From: Phosphoribacter sp037045045
GTDB lineage: Bacteria; Actinomycetota; Actinomycetes; Actinomycetales; Dermatophilaceae
Reading direction: 5' to 3'
Length of the DNA stretch: 64,000 nt
Assembly (NCBI GenBank): GCA_037045045.1
Contig: JBAOHL010000003.1
Coordinates: 1-64,000 of the forward strand
The stretch's first letter is position 1; the number at the start of each line of letters is the position of its first letter. Shown one piece after another: positions 47,996 to 56,202 of the stretch. The translations under genes and the position numbers were made by a program. The notes under the pieces were generated by a model that had not been told where the DNA came from, searched no databases, and saw only the letters and a list, made by a program, of their open reading frames with translations.

Positions 47996-49525
47996 ATGCC
48001 CGTGTCGCCGGTCTCGGTCCGCCCCACACGGCCCACGGCCCGGGAGCTCATCGACACCGTGCTGGACCCGGGATCATGGCGCAGTTGGGACGGCCCTCCC
48101 CTGCCGGTGGCCGAGTTCGACAGTCGGTATGCCGCGGATTTGGCGGCGGCAGCGCTCGTCGCCGGCACCGACGAGGCCATCGTCACCGGCGAGGGGGCGA
48201 TCCGGGGACGGCGGGTGGCCGTCGTCGTCGGGGAGTTCCGATTCCTGGCCGGGTCGATCGGCAAGGCTGCCGCCGAACGGATCGTCCTGGCGTTCGAGCG
48301 GGCCGCGCGGGAGGGCCTGCCGATGTTCGCCGCGCCGGCATCAGGCGGCACCCGGATGCAGGAGGGCACCCCGGCGTTCCTCGGGATGGTGAAGATCTCG
48401 GCCGCAGTGACCGCGTTCAAGCGCGCCGGTCTGCCCTACGTCGTCTACCTGCGCCACCCCACGACCGGTGGTGTCTTCGCCTCGTGGGGGTCGCTCGGGC
48501 ACGTCACGGCGGCCGAACCCGGCGCGACGATCGGCTTCCTCGGCGCCCGGGTCTACGAGGCGCTCTACGGTCAGCCCTTCCCCGAAGGCGTGCAGACCGC
48601 GGAGAACCTCTACACGCACGGCATCGTTGACGTCGTCCTGCCGCTTGACCAGCTCGCCGACATCGCGGCCCGCACCCTCAGCGTCCTGGACGCCCGGCAC
48701 GAGGACCTCCCACCCGTCGAGACCCCGCACGAGGACCCGTATGCCGGCCTGCACCCGCCGCGTCCCGCGTGGGACTCGATCCTCGTGTCCCGGCACGAGG
48801 GACGCCCCGGGGTCCGGGCCCTGCTCAAGCTCGGCGCCACCGACGTGCTGCGATTGCGGGGCACCGGGCAGGGCGAACACGACCCGGGGATGCTGCTGGC
48901 TCTGGCGCGTTTCGGTGGCACCCCGTGCATCGTGCTCGGCCAGGACCGGCATGCCCAGAAGCTCGAAGAGCCCCTGGGTCCGGGAGGCCTTCGGGTGGCG
49001 CGCCGGGGCATCCGGCTGGCCGCCGAACTGAATCTGCCCCTGGTCAGCGTCATCGACACGGCCGGTGCGGCGCTGTCACGGGAGGCCGAGGAGGGCGGAC
49101 TGGCCGGGGAGATCGCACGGTCTCTCGCCGAACTCGTCGTGCTCCCCGCGCCGACCGTCTGCGTCCTGCTCGGCGAAGGCACCGGTGGCGGAGCCCTGGC
49201 CATCCTGCCGGCCGACCGAGTCATCTGCGCCGAACATTCCTGGCTGTCCCCGCTGCCGCCCGAGGGCGCGTCGGCCATCCTCTATCGCACCCCCGACCGG
49301 GCTCCCGAGCTCGCCGAGGCGCAACGGGTCCGTTCGGTCGACCTGCGCGCCGACGGGATCGTCGACCGGATCGTGCCCGAACAGCCCGACGCGGCGCTGG
49401 AACCCGAGCAGTTCTGCCATCGGATGGCCCAGGCTCTGCACCAGGAACTCGACGCTCTGTGGCGGGCCGACCCGCAGCGGCGGCTTGCCGCCCGCTTGGC
49501 CCGATATCGGAATCTCGGGCTGTGA
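47996..49525 (+). CDS. Acyl-CoA carboxyltransferase, beta and alpha halves fused
   Basis: In this 509-residue protein the N-terminal half is AccD-like (AAPASGGTRMQEGTPAFLGM, then LRHPTTGGVFASWGSLGHVT). The C-terminal half is AccA-like (CIVLGQDRHAQ, VSVIDTAGAALSREAEEGGL, VLLGEGTGGGALAILPADRV). It transfers carboxyl from biotin to acetyl-CoA or another acyl-CoA. No zinc finger is visible at the N-terminus. The biotin carboxylase subunit is elsewhere. Its stop overlaps the GTG of the SGNH hydrolase, so the two are coupled. Confidence 0.9.
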   Translation: MPVSPVSVRPTRPTARELIDTVLDPGSWRSWDGPPLPVAEFDSRYAADLAAAALVAGTDEAIVTGEGAIRGRRVAVVVGEFRFLAGSIGKAAAERIVLAFERAAREGLPMFAAPASGGTRMQEGTPAFLGMVKISAAVTAFKRAGLPYVVYLRHPTTGGVFASWGSLGHVTAAEPGATIGFLGARVYEALYGQPFPEGVQTAENLYTHGIVDVVLPLDQLADIAARTLSVLDARHEDLPPVETPHEDPYAGLHPPRPAWDSILVSRHEGRPGVRALLKLGATDVLRLRGTGQGEHDPGMLLALARFGGTPCIVLGQDRHAQKLEEPLGPGGLRVARRGIRLAAELNLPLVSVIDTAGAALSREAEEGGLAGEIARSLAELVVLPAPTVCVLLGEGTGGGALAILPADRVICAEHSWLSPLPPEGASAILYRTPDRAPELAEAQRVRSVDLRADGIVDRIVPEQPDAALEPEQFCHRMAQALHQELDALWRADPQRRLAARLARYRNLGL

Positions 49526-50157
49526 CCGAGGGCAGTGCGGCCCGGTTGGACGAACTGCTGGGGCGCTGGGAGCCGCTGACCTGGGTGTTCACCGGGGACA
49601 GCATCACCCAGGGCCTGGTCCACACCCACGGCTCCCGGTGCTGGGTCGAGCACGTCCACGAGCGGATCCGCGGTGAACTCGGCCGGCGCCTCGACGTCGT
49701 CGTCAACACCGGCGTCGCGGGGTGGACTGCGCCCCTCGTCCTCGATGCCCTGGACCACCTGGCCCTACGCTTCGGGCCCGACGTCGTCAGTGTGGCCCTC
49801 GGCATGAACGACGCCGGTGCCGGACGATATGGGCTCGACGGGTTCGGCCGCGACCTGCACGCGATCGCCGATCGGGTCCTGGACTCCGGTGCCGTGCTCG
49901 TGTTGCACACCCCGTCGCTGGCCGACCCGGCCGTTCCCGGGCACGGGGACCTCCCGGCATACGCGCAGGTCGTGCGGGAGATCGCCGACGCCACGGCCGC
50001 GATCCTCGTCGACCACACCGGCCAGTGGAGCCGGCGATTCGGCACCGACCGGCCCCTGGAGTGGCTCGACGACCCGTTCCATCCCAACGCCCGCGGGCAC
50101 GCTGCGATGGCCGCGCTCACCCTCCAGGCCCTGCGCCTCGGACCGCTCGGGGGCTGA
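49522..50157 (+). CDS. SGNH/GDSL-family hydrolase
   Basis: This 211-residue protein starts with GTG 49522 in a GTGA overlap. Block I is TWVFTGDSITQGLVHTHGSR (catalytic Ser), block III is VALGMNDAGAGRYG (Asn), and block V is LDDPFHPNARGHAAMAAL (Asp and His). Block II Gly is in NTGVAGWTAP. There is no signal peptide, so it acts in the cytosol. Likely an esterase or lipase acting on an unidentified ester. Coupling to the acyl-CoA carboxyltransferase hints at lipid metabolism. Confidence 0.9.
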   Translation: MTEGSAARLDELLGRWEPLTWVFTGDSITQGLVHTHGSRCWVEHVHERIRGELGRRLDVVVNTGVAGWTAPLVLDALDHLALRFGPDVVSVALGMNDAGAGRYGLDGFGRDLHAIADRVLDSGAVLVLHTPSLADPAVPGHGDLPAYAQVVREIADATAAILVDHTGQWSRRFGTDRPLEWLDDPFHPNARGHAAMAALTLQALRLGPLGG

Positions 50158-50298
50158 CCACCGCGCCCGGTCGGCACCAGGCAACCGCACGAGGTTCCTC
50201 CGTTGCGCGAGGAATCTGCCGAGTCCAGTATCGGGAGTGCCGGTCGGCGCCTCCTCGTGCCCAGGGGATGATCGGACGCTCGCGAACGGAAGGCTGCC

Positions 50299-51465
50299 GT
50301 GAAGGTCATCTGCGAGAACTGCGGAGCTACCAACCCTGCCTTGTCGACGTTCTGCGCCAACTGCGACGGCTTCCTCGGCTGGGCCCACGGCCAGGGCCGC
50401 GGGGCGGTGCCTTCGCGCCCGACGCCCGAGCCGGAGCGCGGCCCGGGCGGCTCCGTCACGCCCATACCGACGACCGACCGGGCGCCGGTGCGGGGGTGGG
50501 TGTCGGCGGATCCCACGACGGTGCCGCTCCCCACCTTGGACGGGCAACGGCAGACCCCGGCACGCACCGAAGATCCCGAGCCCGAGGTGGCCCCGCGTAC
50601 CCCGGGGCAGGAGGCGCAGCGGCATACCGGCGCCGTGGCGCCCGAACCCGACCCCCGACCCGTCCTGCCAGGAGCCCCGCGCTGCCCGAACTGCGCGAAC
50701 CCGCTCGATCCCTCGTGGCGCTTCTGCCACCGGTGTGGCCGGGTGCTGAGCGCCCCGGCGGCTGCCAAGGCGCTCGAGGCCATCCCGACGGAGCCGGCCA
50801 CGCGGTCGTGGTGGCGCCGCTGGGTCGACTCGGACGAACGAGCGACCCGCCGCGCCTATCGGCGCAGCCTGCCGCCGCTCTACCGTTGGCGCCGAGTCGT
50901 GCTCACCCTTGTCGCCGTGGTGGTGGCGGGCCTCGTCCTCAGCATGGTCGGCCGCAACCCCATGGCGTTCGCGGTGTCGATCTGGCACGAGCTGCGCGAC
51001 GATGTCGTGGAGGTTTCTGCTCGGGCCACGACCCTGCCCACCTCGGCAGACCCCAAGGGCGCCCTGGCGGCCAACGCGGTCGACCACAACCGCAGCACCG
51101 CGTGGACGGTTCCCTGGCAACAACCGGCCGCCGGCAGCACGTGCGGGCGCATCGCGAATGTGGCGAGCCTGCGGCTGGAGTTCCCGTCGACCCGGGTCCG
51201 CAAGATCGCCATCATCAGTGGTGTCAGCGACCCGTCGATCCGCGCGCTGCAGTTGCTGCCCAAGACGGTGTTCGTCAGCACGGCGGCCGGCCGGTGCCTC
51301 TCCGTGGCACTCACCCGGGTCGACTCCCCCCAGGTCCTCGACCTGGACAGCGTGGACCCGACGACGACCCTGACCGTCCAGGTCGTCGAGACGTTCCCGG
51401 CCACCGACCCGCGAGTCCAGCGGGTCGTGTCGCTCACCGAGGTGGTCGTGCTCGCTCGCCCTTGA
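50299..51465 (+). CDS. Double zinc-ribbon membrane protein with an extracellular discoidin-like domain
   Basis: The protein has 388 residues from GTG 50299, preceded by GGAAGG. Zinc ribbon 1 is VICENCGATNPALSTFCANC. After a Pro-rich disordered stretch zinc ribbon 2 is CPNCANPLDPSWRFCHRCGR. One membrane helix (VVLTLVAVVVAGLVLSMVG) leads to an external beta domain (ANAVDHNRSTAWTVPWQQPA), resembling the NADase-type glycan-binding/discoidin fold. The N-terminus should be cytoplasmic and the C-terminus outside. It faces the FN3 protein gene tail to tail, 15 bp apart. The function is unknown. Confidence 0.82.
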   Translation: MKVICENCGATNPALSTFCANCDGFLGWAHGQGRGAVPSRPTPEPERGPGGSVTPIPTTDRAPVRGWVSADPTTVPLPTLDGQRQTPARTEDPEPEVAPRTPGQEAQRHTGAVAPEPDPRPVLPGAPRCPNCANPLDPSWRFCHRCGRVLSAPAAAKALEAIPTEPATRSWWRRWVDSDERATRRAYRRSLPPLYRWRRVVLTLVAVVVAGLVLSMVGRNPMAFAVSIWHELRDDVVEVSARATTLPTSADPKGALAANAVDHNRSTAWTVPWQQPAAGSTCGRIANVASLRLEFPSTRVRKIAIISGVSDPSIRALQLLPKTVFVSTAAGRCLSVALTRVDSPQVLDLDSVDPTTTLTVQVVETFPATDPRVQRVVSLTEVVVLARP

Positions 51466-51480
51466 GCTTCGCCGATCGGG

Positions 51481-52797
51481 TCAACCCCGGGGGGCGATCG
51501 TCGTCAGCGTCGGCCCCCGAGTGGGGATCGTCACCGTCGGCCTGGTCGTGGACGCGGACGGTGACGGCTTCACCGAGGTGCTCGGGGAACTTGTCGGCGA
51601 ACCGGTGGCCCGCGTCGAAGTTTGTGCCGCATCCGTGCCCGAGACCGCACAGGCCGGTTTCGACGGTGGGCTGGACACGTCCTGGCGCCGGGCGACGAGT
51701 TCGAAACAGACCCGAGTGCCCGGCGTCAGGCCCTCGGCCATGAAGGCCCCGAGCGCCGCGTCGAGGTCGTCGGCCTTGTCCACCGCGGTGGAGTTCGGGG
51801 CCAAGCGCAGCATCTTGTACCCGGTCACGCCGGGCACGGCGGGCCAGGTGAGGCTGACCTGCCCGGGGCCACCCGTCGTCGCGGCGAGCGTCGGTGTGCC
51901 CGGAACGCCGGCGTCGAACACGGTCGGGTCGGTGCGGGGGCGAGTCACCGTGAGAGCCACCGCTGCGACGATCGCGGCGACGCCGAGGACCGCGAGCGAG
52001 ACGAGCCCACGCGAGAGGATCGGCTTCTGAACGAAGGCCCCGTCGACACTCGGGCGGCTCGGGTCCGGCAGTCCGTGATACCGCGGGTCCGGCGCGGGCG
52101 CGCCGCCGACCACCGGCTCCCCGCGGACCGTGAACGGCAGTCGCTGGGGTTGGCCGCGCAGTCGCGGCGCGCGGGTACGCACCAGCACCCGAACGGTCGC
52201 GGACGCTCCCGCAGCCAGGTCCAGCCGCTCCGGGCGCACGAGGCAGGCCACCGCCTCGTCGGGATCTGCCCCCACGAGGTGCAGGCTGGTCGGGGTGTTT
52301 CCCCAGTTCGACAGGGTGACCGTATGCCGGCCACGCCAGCGACCCCTCGACGTCACCGGGACCATCCGCGCCTGGACGCCGACGATGGCGCCGACGTCGA
52401 CCTGCCCTTCGACGAGATCACTGTCCGCGGGGTTCACCACGGAGCTGACGTGTACCCCGAAGGGGTACCGACCGCCTCGACTCCCCTGGGCCGGCGGGCG
52501 CAGCAGCAGCGTGACGGTCCTGGCCTCCCCCGGGTAGATCGACACCTCCAGGCGTCCTGAGACAGCCGAGGCCTCGGTACCTGCAGGAGCGCCGCCCGCG
52601 CCGCCGGGCCCGGCGGCGTCGGCCTGCAACTGGGTCCAGGCGGACACCCCGTTCGGGCTCGCCCCGTCGTCGACGACCGCGATCCGGTAACCCTCGACGA
52701 TCTCGCTGGTGTTCGTCACGGTGAGGATCGCCGTCGCGACCGCACCGGGCTCCACGGCCAGCGTGGACGGCACGAGTCGGATCAGTGGAACGGCCAT
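51481..52797 (-). CDS. Membrane protein with beta-sandwich repeats and a C-terminal FN3 domain
   Basis: I chose ATG 52797 (MAVPLIRLVPSTLAVEPGAV), giving 438 residues. An in-frame extension to 53007 looks non-coding. Two immunoglobulin-like sandwiches are visible (TAILTVTNTSEIVEGYRIAV; WRGRHTVTLSNWGNTPTSLH). A membrane helix (LVSLAVLGVAAIVAAVALTV) follows, then an FN3-like domain (GPGQVSLTWPAVPGVTGYKM) and a Ser/Thr/Pro tail. The topology would put the first domains inside and FN3 outside. Related proteins are often named hydrolytic protein, without an enzyme activity I can see. It is convergent with the zinc-ribbon gene. Confidence 0.78.
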   Translation of the reverse strand: MAVPLIRLVPSTLAVEPGAVATAILTVTNTSEIVEGYRIAVVDDGASPNGVSAWTQLQADAAGPGGAGGAPAGTEASAVSGRLEVSIYPGEARTVTLLLRPPAQGSRGGRYPFGVHVSSVVNPADSDLVEGQVDVGAIVGVQARMVPVTSRGRWRGRHTVTLSNWGNTPTSLHLVGADPDEAVACLVRPERLDLAAGASATVRVLVRTRAPRLRGQPQRLPFTVRGEPVVGGAPAPDPRYHGLPDPSRPSVDGAFVQKPILSRGLVSLAVLGVAAIVAAVALTVTRPRTDPTVFDAGVPGTPTLAATTGGPGQVSLTWPAVPGVTGYKMLRLAPNSTAVDKADDLDAALGAFMAEGLTPGTRVCFELVARRQDVSSPPSKPACAVSGTDAAQTSTRATGSPTSSPSTSVKPSPSASTTRPTVTIPTRGPTLTTIAPRG

Positions 52798-53148
52798 CGC
52801 TTGGCCCCCGTCGGTGAGAGCCGCAGCAGTGCGGCGGTTGGACGCCGCCTGTTCCGGCGGGTTAGGCGCACCGTGGCGTGCGGCAGGGCGCTCACCCGCG
52901 GGTATGCCGAGCCACCGACACAGCGCTGACCCGTCCACCGCATGCCGGACTCGCCCTCCTCCGTGCCGGACCTCGCCCACGCCGATCAGGCCCGCGATCG
53001 TCTCCATGGTGCGAGAACCACGCTAGGCAGCCATGTTTCGCCGGTCCTGCCCTATCGGGCGTCGTTTCGGGCCGCAACGGAAAGCCGTTCGGCGGACGTG
53101 GCCGACCGTGTCAGGTCGCGGGCCGCTCGACAACCCCGCACAGGCGGG
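52798..53148. other. Intergenic region without a convincing gene
   Basis: The interval of 351 bp lies between two minus-strand genes. Frames here are short, overlap in all phases and have no family resemblance. It may hold the promoter of the FN3 protein gene and the end of the catabolic operon. I see no clear terminator stem. Confidence 0.6.
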
Positions 53149-53961
53149 CTACAGACGCGGGCTGGCCGGCGGATCTCCAGGGGACTTCTGCGCCAGCTTG
53201 GCCGCCCCGTCGCGGAAACCCTTGTCGTACAACGGTCGCGCGTACTGCTTGCTCCGATACGTCTCGCGCCCGAGCCGGTCGGTGAAGATGATCAACTCGC
53301 CGGCCTCGACGCCCGCGAGCACGAGCGTGGCGACCTCGTCGGCGGTCGCCGTGGCGGTGCTGATGAGTCGCTTGGCGGTCCGTTCCATCGCCGTGTCGCT
53401 GCCCTGGAGCGAGGTGTGCAGATTCGTCTGAAAGAACGCCGGGCACACCACCGAGACCCCGATCCCGAACGGCTGTAACTCGAAGTTCAGCGTCTCGGAC
53501 AAGGCGACGACACCCGCCTTGACGGCGTTGTAGGAGGCCATCCCCGGGCCGTGCACCAACCCGGCGAGCGATGCGGTGTTGACGATGTACCCGCTGCCCT
53601 GGGTCTTGAACATCGGGGTGAACGTCCGGCAACCCCGGACCACGCCGAGCAGGTTGACCTCGATGACTCGCTGCCAGTTCTCGATGGTCTCGACGTCGAT
53701 CCGCCCGCCGCTGGCAATTCCGGCGTTGTTGAAGAGCAGGTCGAGCCCGCCCCACTGCTTGCGCACCCAGTCCCGCGCGGCGTCCCAGTCGGCCTGCTCG
53801 CGGACGTCCAGGCGCTGGTATGCCGTGCCGTCCGGCAGCGCCTCGGGCCGCGCCTCGCCCAGGTCGCAGGCGAGCACCTGCGCCCCGCGCGCGGCATACT
53901 GCGTGGCCAGCGCCAGGCCGAGCCCGGAGGCTCCCCCGGTGACCAGCACCCTCGTCGTCAT
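53149..53961 (-). CDS. Short-chain dehydrogenase/reductase
   Basis: This 270-residue classical SDR has the cofactor loop VLVTGGASGLGLALATQY, LLFNNAGIASGGRI, and catalytic Ser131, Tyr144 and Lys148 in VNTASLAGLVHGPGMASYNA followed by VK. Asp33 after the second strand suggests NAD(H). RBS AGGAGG lies 6-7 bp before ATG 53961. It is the last gene of the six-gene catabolic operon. It probably oxidises an alcohol or diol intermediate. Confidence 0.88.
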   Translation of the reverse strand: MTTRVLVTGGASGLGLALATQYAARGAQVLACDLGEARPEALPDGTAYQRLDVREQADWDAARDWVRKQWGGLDLLFNNAGIASGGRIDVETIENWQRVIEVNLLGVVRGCRTFTPMFKTQGSGYIVNTASLAGLVHGPGMASYNAVKAGVVALSETLNFELQPFGIGVSVVCPAFFQTNLHTSLQGSDTAMERTAKRLISTATATADEVATLVLAGVEAGELIIFTDRLGRETYRSKQYARPLYDKGFRDGAAKLAQKSPGDPPASPRL

Positions 53962-53981
53962 CCTCGTCCTCCTGGCTCGGG

Positions 53982-54920
53982 TCAGATCGGCGGGGCCACG
54001 AAGACCCCGCGGTCGACGTCGTTGAAGCTCTGCTGGGCGATCATCTCGCTCATCGGGTCGGCGATGCCCCACTGGTCCTGGGTGTTCGGGTCGTCGACGT
54101 CGTGGATGCTCGGGTGCCAGGTGTCCTCGTCGAGCGTGCTGAGCTCGGTGGTGTACTCCATGGTGTTGCCGCTCGGGTCGAGGATGTACGTGAACGTGTT
54201 GTTGCCGGCGAGATGCCGCCCGGGCCCCCAGACCTTGGTGTGTCCGGCGCGCAGGACCCGACCGGTGCCACGCAGGTACTCGTCCAGCCCGCGGAGTTCG
54301 AAGGACACGTGGTGGACCGACACGTGCGGACCACGGGCAATGGCCAGGCTGTGGTGTAGCGGATTGCACCGCATGAAGTACATGAGTTCACCCATGTGCC
54401 GGCTCCACAGCGTGTCGCTCAGCGCGAAGCCCAGGTGCTGCTCGTAGAACGCCCGGGTCGCCTCGGGCTCGTCGGAGTTGACGACCACGTGCGACAGGCG
54501 CACCGGCACCGACTCGCCCTCCTCGAGCCGGCGGTGTCGACGCACGGCGACGTCGGCGGACACCTCGACGGTGCGCCCGTCGATGTCGAAGAACCGCAAC
54601 CCGTAGCCGGCACCCATCGTCTGCAGCGGGCCTGGTTCGGTGGCCAGGTGGACGCCGCCGGCGACGAGGCGCTCGGCGAGGGCGTCGACCGCGGCCTGGT
54701 CGGCAGCGCCGAATGCGATCAGGTCGAGTCTCTTGGCCTCGGCCCGACGCAGCCGAACGACGTACTGCTCGGGCGACCCCTCGGCGGCCAGATAGCTCAA
54801 CCCCGAGTCGCTGCCGACCTCGACCAGGCCCCAGATGTCCCGGAAGAAGGCGCGCTGGCGCTCGAAGTCGGGCACCGCGAGATCGACGTGGCGCAGGTGC
54901 GTGACGAGACGTTCGGTCAC
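53982..54920 (-). CDS. Two-domain type I extradiol ring-cleavage dioxygenase (VOC fold)
   Basis: The protein has 312 residues from GTG 54920. The N-terminal VOC module (VTHLRHVDLAVPDFERQRAF) is structural. The C-terminal module holds the Fe(II) triad: His144 (VRLSHVVVNSDEPE), His204 (SVHHVSFELRG) and Glu255 (SGNTMEYTTEL). Active-site His is in CNPLHHSLAIARG and Tyr245 in FTYILDPS. This matches BphC-type enzymes that open catechols next to the two hydroxyls. It has 20 bp before the next gene. The natural catechol is unknown. Confidence 0.85.
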   Translation of the reverse strand: MTERLVTHLRHVDLAVPDFERQRAFFRDIWGLVEVGSDSGLSYLAAEGSPEQYVVRLRRAEAKRLDLIAFGAADQAAVDALAERLVAGGVHLATEPGPLQTMGAGYGLRFFDIDGRTVEVSADVAVRRHRRLEEGESVPVRLSHVVVNSDEPEATRAFYEQHLGFALSDTLWSRHMGELMYFMRCNPLHHSLAIARGPHVSVHHVSFELRGLDEYLRGTGRVLRAGHTKVWGPGRHLAGNNTFTYILDPSGNTMEYTTELSTLDEDTWHPSIHDVDDPNTQDQWGIADPMSEMIAQQSFNDVDRGVFVAPPI

Positions 54921-54988
54921 CGTGAACTCCCTTCTCGGCGTCGGTCCGGCTCGAAGTGTGGCGCGGGGTCTGGCATCGGATCGGCGGC

Positions 54989-55762
54989 TCAGCCGAGCAC
55001 CGAGCCGCCCCCGTCGACGACGATGTTCGTGCCGGTCACCCAGCGGGACTCGTCGGAGGCGAGGTACACCGCCGCCCAGACGACGTCCTCGGCCTGACCG
55101 TGACGGCCCAGCGGGATCCGGTCGAGGACCATCTTCTGGAGCCGCTCTGGAGGGTCGGCGAGCATCGGTGCGGTGTTCGGGGTCTCGGTGAGGCCGGGGC
55201 TGACGACGTTGGCGCGGATGCCGTGCGGGCCGCCCTCGACGACGAGCTGCAAGGTGAGCGCGAGGACCCCGCCCTTGGCCGCGCTGTGCGCGTTCTGGGG
55301 CATGAATTCCACACCCCGCATCCCGGCGATCGACCCGGTGTTGATGATCGACCCGCCACCGCGAGCCTTGAAGTGCGGCCAGGCCGCGCGGGTCGTGTAA
55401 TACACCAGGCTCAGTTCGTTGCGCATCGTGTAGTCCCACTGCTCGACGGTGAGTTCGTCCAGCGGCGCGAAGTACTGGTGCGAGGCGTTGTTGTAGAGGA
55501 CGTCGATGCCGCCGTACACGGCCGCCGCCTCGTCGACCCAGGCCTGGGCCGCGGCTGCGTCGCCGAGGTCGACCCCGCCCATCCCCGTGATCGTGCCCCC
55601 GGCGGCCCGGACCGCCTCGACGGTGCGCGCGACCGGCTCGGGGTTGCGTCCGCACCCGACCACCTTGGCCCCCTCGGCGGCGAAGATCTGTGCGGCGGTC
55701 ACGCCGATCCCCCCGCCGATCCCGGTGATGAGGGCGACCTTGCCCTCGAGCCGTCCGGCCAT
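54989..55762 (-). CDS. SDR-family protein with His in place of the catalytic Tyr
   Basis: The protein has 257 residues. Cofactor loop VALITGIGGGIGVTAAQIFA and the conserved DVLYNNASHQ are normal. The active site reads INTGSIAGM (Ser144), then MPQNAHSAAKGGVLAL: Lys163 is present but position 159, where Tyr belongs, is His (codon CAC, one base from TAC). Catalysis by the usual proton relay is therefore doubtful. The start ATG overlaps the preceding stop (TGATG), so it is translated with the VOC protein upstream. It could be a dehydratase, isomerase or accessory subunit. Confidence 0.85.
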   Translation of the reverse strand: MAGRLEGKVALITGIGGGIGVTAAQIFAAEGAKVVGCGRNPEPVARTVEAVRAAGGTITGMGGVDLGDAAAAQAWVDEAAAVYGGIDVLYNNASHQYFAPLDELTVEQWDYTMRNELSLVYYTTRAAWPHFKARGGGSIINTGSIAGMRGVEFMPQNAHSAAKGGVLALTLQLVVEGGPHGIRANVVSPGLTETPNTAPMLADPPERLQKMVLDRIPLGRHGQAEDVVWAAVYLASDESRWVTGTNIVVDGGGSVLG

Positions 55763-56202
55763 CACTGCCTCCTGGTGTCCGTGGCCCGGGCCGCGGTGCG
55801 GTCGAGCAGTTCGACGAGATTGCCCTCCGGATCGGCGACGAAGGCCATCCGTACGCCCGGTTCGGGCGACGGCCGTGGGGACATCCGATCGCTCGCCCCG
55901 GCCCCGCGCAGCGCCGCGTATGCCGCGTCGACGTCGGGCACGTCGAGGGCCAGGTGCCCGAACCCCCGCACTAGCGCGGCGTCGACCGGGTCGCTGGCCT
56001 GCATACCGGGACGCGACTCGGGCCGGTGCAGCAGTTCGAGGCGGTAGCCCGCATCCGGGTGGCGCAGCATGACCCCGAGAAACGGGACGTGGGCCAGCTC
56101 GAAGCGGAAGTCGACCTCGAGGCCCAGGGCCGCGGCATACCACTCGGTCATCGCGGGCAGGTCCGCGACGTTGAGGCCGACGTGGTCGAAGGTGCCTCTC
56201 AT
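55762..56202 (-). CDS. VOC-family protein (glyoxalase/epimerase-like)
   Basis: This 146-residue single-module protein starts FDHVGLNVADLPAMTEWYAA and ends VADPEGNLVELLDRTA. Metal-ligand candidates are His7 (FDHVG), Glu near YRLELLHRPE, His in GHLALDVPD and Glu in NLVELLD, as in methylmalonyl-CoA epimerases and glyoxalases. It overlaps the FAH-family gene by 4 bp and the SDR gene by 1 bp. It may epimerise or isomerise an intermediate after ring cleavage. Confidence 0.85.
   Translation of the reverse strand: MRGTFDHVGLNVADLPAMTEWYAAALGLEVDFRFELAHVPFLGVMLRHPDAGYRLELLHRPESRPGMQASDPVDAALVRGFGHLALDVPDVDAAYAALRGAGASDRMSPRPSPEPGVRMAFVADPEGNLVELLDRTAARATDTRRQ

Noticed and set aside
52798..53007. N-terminal extension of the FN3 protein to ATG 53007
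   Set aside because: The 70 extra residues are Arg/Gly/Ala-rich without structure, whereas ATG 52797 starts a clear beta-sandwich domain.
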